DNA of 25,884 bases, from the NCBI GenBank assembly GCA_947095945.1, contig CAMUQM010000008.1, forward strand, positions 1 to 25,884, given 5' to 3'. This stretch comes from an uncultured Prevotella sp. GTDB taxonomy: Bacteria; Bacteroidota; Bacteroidia; Bacteroidales; Bacteroidaceae. Below the pieces are notes generated by a model. It ran no database searches and was not told where the DNA came from. It worked only from the letters and a program-made list of their open reading frames with translations. Below, one piece after another: positions 24,185 through 25,884 of this stretch (position 1 is the first letter of the stretch; every line of letters starts with the position of its first letter). The position numbers and the translations under genes were made by a program.

Positions 24185-25420
24185 ATGGCAACAATTCAGA
24201 TAAAAAATCTTGGACCAATCAAAGATACTGGTCTAATCAATCTAACCGATGTGCTGCTTGTCATCGGTCGCCAAAGTTCTGGTAAGAGCACTTTTATGAA
24301 GGTGTTATGCTTCTGCCGTTGGATAGAGAAGAAGATAATGACTTCTTTTGATAACACAATTCAGGCATATACACACAACAAGCGTTTTACCAGGGATCTG
24401 AAACAATTTTACCGTATTGATGAAATGTATTTCAAGGAGGACACCGAAATCATTTATGACGGTGATGTGGTTACTATCTCACTGACAGGTGTTGACCAGA
24501 ATGCTAAAATCAACCGCAAGTTAGAGGCTTGGGAGGATAGGTATAATTCCAAACTGTCCTATATTCCGGCTGAAAGAAATCTCGTTTCTGCCGTTCAGAA
24601 CATCAATGACACGTATAAAGCAAAGGAAAGGGATTCTATCTTCAATTTCATACAGGAGTGGTATGAGGCAAAGGATACTTATGGCTCTGATAACAAGTTG
24701 ACTCTTTCTCTGACAGATGATTTCAAATATTACAGCGATAAAGGACTTGATTATGTGGTGCTGCCAAACGGCAAGCCTATAACTTCTTTCTATGCTTCAA
24801 GCGGTGTCCAGTCAATCATGCCTATCGACGTGATGACAGATTATATTATGGGTGTCGTAGGAAAGGTAGTTAAATTCAGTATGACGGATTTGATGAACCG
24901 CCTCATGGAGTCGTTAGATACGGATGTACGCAATGAAATCGTACATGGTGCCCATGAGGTCACGGAAGAGGAGTTGGCTCCAATCCGTGAGAAGATGAAA
25001 TACCAGTCGGCGCAACTTTTCATAGAAGAACCAGAGCAGAACCTCTATCCCGATGCGCAACGTAAACTTGTGCAGAACATCATACGCCATCTGAAAGCTG
25101 TGAAGTCAATTGGCAAGCATCGTTCTATGGTGGTACTCACTACACATAGCCCTTACGTGCTGTCAATACTCAATGTCTTGATAGCAGATGCAGCAGCCGT
25201 CGAGAAGAAACCCGGCGACGAAAGGCTTAAAGATGTGGTTGATGAAAGTACGTTGCTTCCAACAGATGCTTTCTCGGCATATTTCATCAACAAAGATGGT
25301 GTGTTCGAGGACATCAAAGATATGGAGATACCGATGCTCTCTGGTATAAACTTGGATAGTGTCTCTGATTGGGTCGATGAGCATGTGGGTCGTATCAATG
25401 AAATATTATACGCAGAATAG
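24185..25420 (+). CDS. OLD/ABC-like AAA family ATPase, probable defence component
   Basis: The product is a 411-residue cytoplasmic ATPase of the SMC/OLD-like AAA group. It has Walker A GRQSSGKST (residues 28-36, Lys34), an ABC-signature-like SSGVQS near 205-210, Walker B LFIEEPE (278-284, with Glu in the usual Asp position) and a switch His in TTHSPYVLS (His321). The N-terminus IQIKNLGPIKDTG is the usual first strand of this family. No TOPRIM domain follows, so it is not a complete OLD nuclease. It is followed after 2 bp by a PD-(D/E)XK-like gene, and such ATPase plus nuclease pairs are common in anti-phage defence (for example Septu, where the partner is an HNH protein). The pair does not match a named system that I can recall. 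Defence is inferred from architecture. Confidence 0.85.
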   Translation: MATIQIKNLGPIKDTGLINLTDVLLVIGRQSSGKSTFMKVLCFCRWIEKKIMTSFDNTIQAYTHNKRFTRDLKQFYRIDEMYFKEDTEIIYDGDVVTISLTGVDQNAKINRKLEAWEDRYNSKLSYIPAERNLVSAVQNINDTYKAKERDSIFNFIQEWYEAKDTYGSDNKLTLSLTDDFKYYSDKGLDYVVLPNGKPITSFYASSGVQSIMPIDVMTDYIMGVVGKVVKFSMTDLMNRLMESLDTDVRNEIVHGAHEVTEEELAPIREKMKYQSAQLFIEEPEQNLYPDAQRKLVQNIIRHLKAVKSIGKHRSMVVLTTHSPYVLSILNVLIADAAAVEKKPGDERLKDVVDESTLLPTDAFSAYFINKDGVFEDIKDMEIPMLSGINLDSVSDWVDEHVGRINEILYAE

Positions 25421-25422
25421 TC

Positions 25423-25884
25423 ATGGGGAAAAGTACATACGAGAACTTGACTCGTGCTGGGTATCAGGCTGAACAGTCCCTCGAAGTACGTAAAACGGTT
25501 GCCACACGGGAGCAAGGAAAGAAATACACTCTTGACATTCAAGGGAATCTGCGGTCTGCGGTCTTTCAAGTTGACGGTTACATCATAAAGACCGGTGTCA
25601 AATGTGACAAGTTGGTGATGGTACAGACATCGGCAGGGTCTGAGGAGGCATGGACACAGATATTCGTTGAACTGAAAGGGCATGATGCCACTCATGGCAT
25701 GAAACAGCTGCTTGCAACAGCAAATAATCCTACATTCGACAGCTTTAGCAATCGGCAAAGGAAAGCTCGTCTGGTAGCGACATCATTTCCTACGAACAAG
25801 TCGAATCCTAAAGTGGAGAAACTGAAGATTGAGTTTGCCAAACTGAATGTCGATTATAAGAACATTAAATCTGGTCAGACAGAC
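25423..25884 (+). CDS. PD-(D/E)XK nuclease-like protein, 3' end cut by window edge
   Basis: An ATG at 25423, two bases after the ATPase stop, opens a frame that stays open for 154 codons to the window edge. The start is MGKSTYENLTRAGYQAEQSL. Residues 48-98 carry FQVDGYIIK, then CDKLVMVQT, then IFVELKGHDATHGMKQLLAT. This gives Asp62, Glu84-Leu-Lys86 and Gln95 in the order and spacing of a PD-(D/E)XK nuclease core (D...ExK...Q). The tight spacing implies co-translation and a functional link with the ATPase, which could control cutting by this protein. No helicase or HNH motif is visible in the part present. The nuclease call rests on a short motif and needs a profile search; a non-catalytic ATPase partner is the alternative. 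Confidence 0.7.
   Translation, partial: MGKSTYENLTRAGYQAEQSLEVRKTVATREQGKKYTLDIQGNLRSAVFQVDGYIIKTGVKCDKLVMVQTSAGSEEAWTQIFVELKGHDATHGMKQLLATANNPTFDSFSNRQRKARLVATSFPTNKSNPKVEKLKIEFAKLNVDYKNIKSGQTD

Noticed and set aside
25153..25758. 201-codon minus-strand ORF opposite the ATPase and nuclease-like genes
   Set aside because: It is antisense to two well-supported genes and Ser/Cys-rich as expected of a shadow frame.

Overview
The window looks like chromosome of a Prevotella-type member of the Bacteroidota. Four things point there: promoters of the TAnnTTTG / TTTG type, surface lipoproteins encoded beside TonB-dependent receptors, secreted proteins ending in type IX secretion (T9SS)-like C-terminal domains, and A/T-rich intergenic DNA. 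This assignment rests on family content and pattern recognition, not on a database search. No rRNA, tRNA or CRISPR array was recognised.

Region 1 (1-6690, minus strand) is an uptake operon. A structured 5' leader behind a good promoter is followed by a TonB-dependent receptor, two distantly related lipoproteins, and a DUF4876-type lipoprotein that runs off the left edge. The receptor plug carries a DHAPELD motif reminiscent of zinc receptors of the ZnuD type, and one lipoprotein has a His cluster, so a metal or metal-complex substrate is a reasonable but unproven guess. Region 2 (6690-9200) is intergenic DNA with a 22-bp-period array, a 180-bp MITE-like element and an AspT/YidE-type transporter gene.

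Region 3 (9458-20815) is a secretion island. Two nearly equivalent 791-residue subtilisin-like (S8) proteases lie in inverted orientation. The left one stands alone behind a long folded leader. The right one is the second gene of an apparent operon: a five-repeat beta-rich exported protein of unknown function overlaps the protease start by 4 bp, and a triplicated leucine-rich-repeat T9SS protein follows. Region 4 (20766-23837) holds a terminator, a second large copy of the intergenic repeat element, a 41-bp perfect inverted repeat of G/C-rich palindromes, and a second TonB-dependent receptor. Region 5 (24027-25884) begins a two-gene unit, an OLD/ABC-like AAA ATPase followed by a PD-(D/E)XK-nuclease-like protein cut by the right edge. 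It is a candidate defence system.

The most interesting unexplained signal is a family of intergenic elements (three copies: about 6785-6904, 12148-12530 and 20827-21204). Each contains five units at an exact 22-bp period with alternating GCGTTA and GCATCT cores. Two copies are embedded in a longer related sequence of roughly 370 bp.
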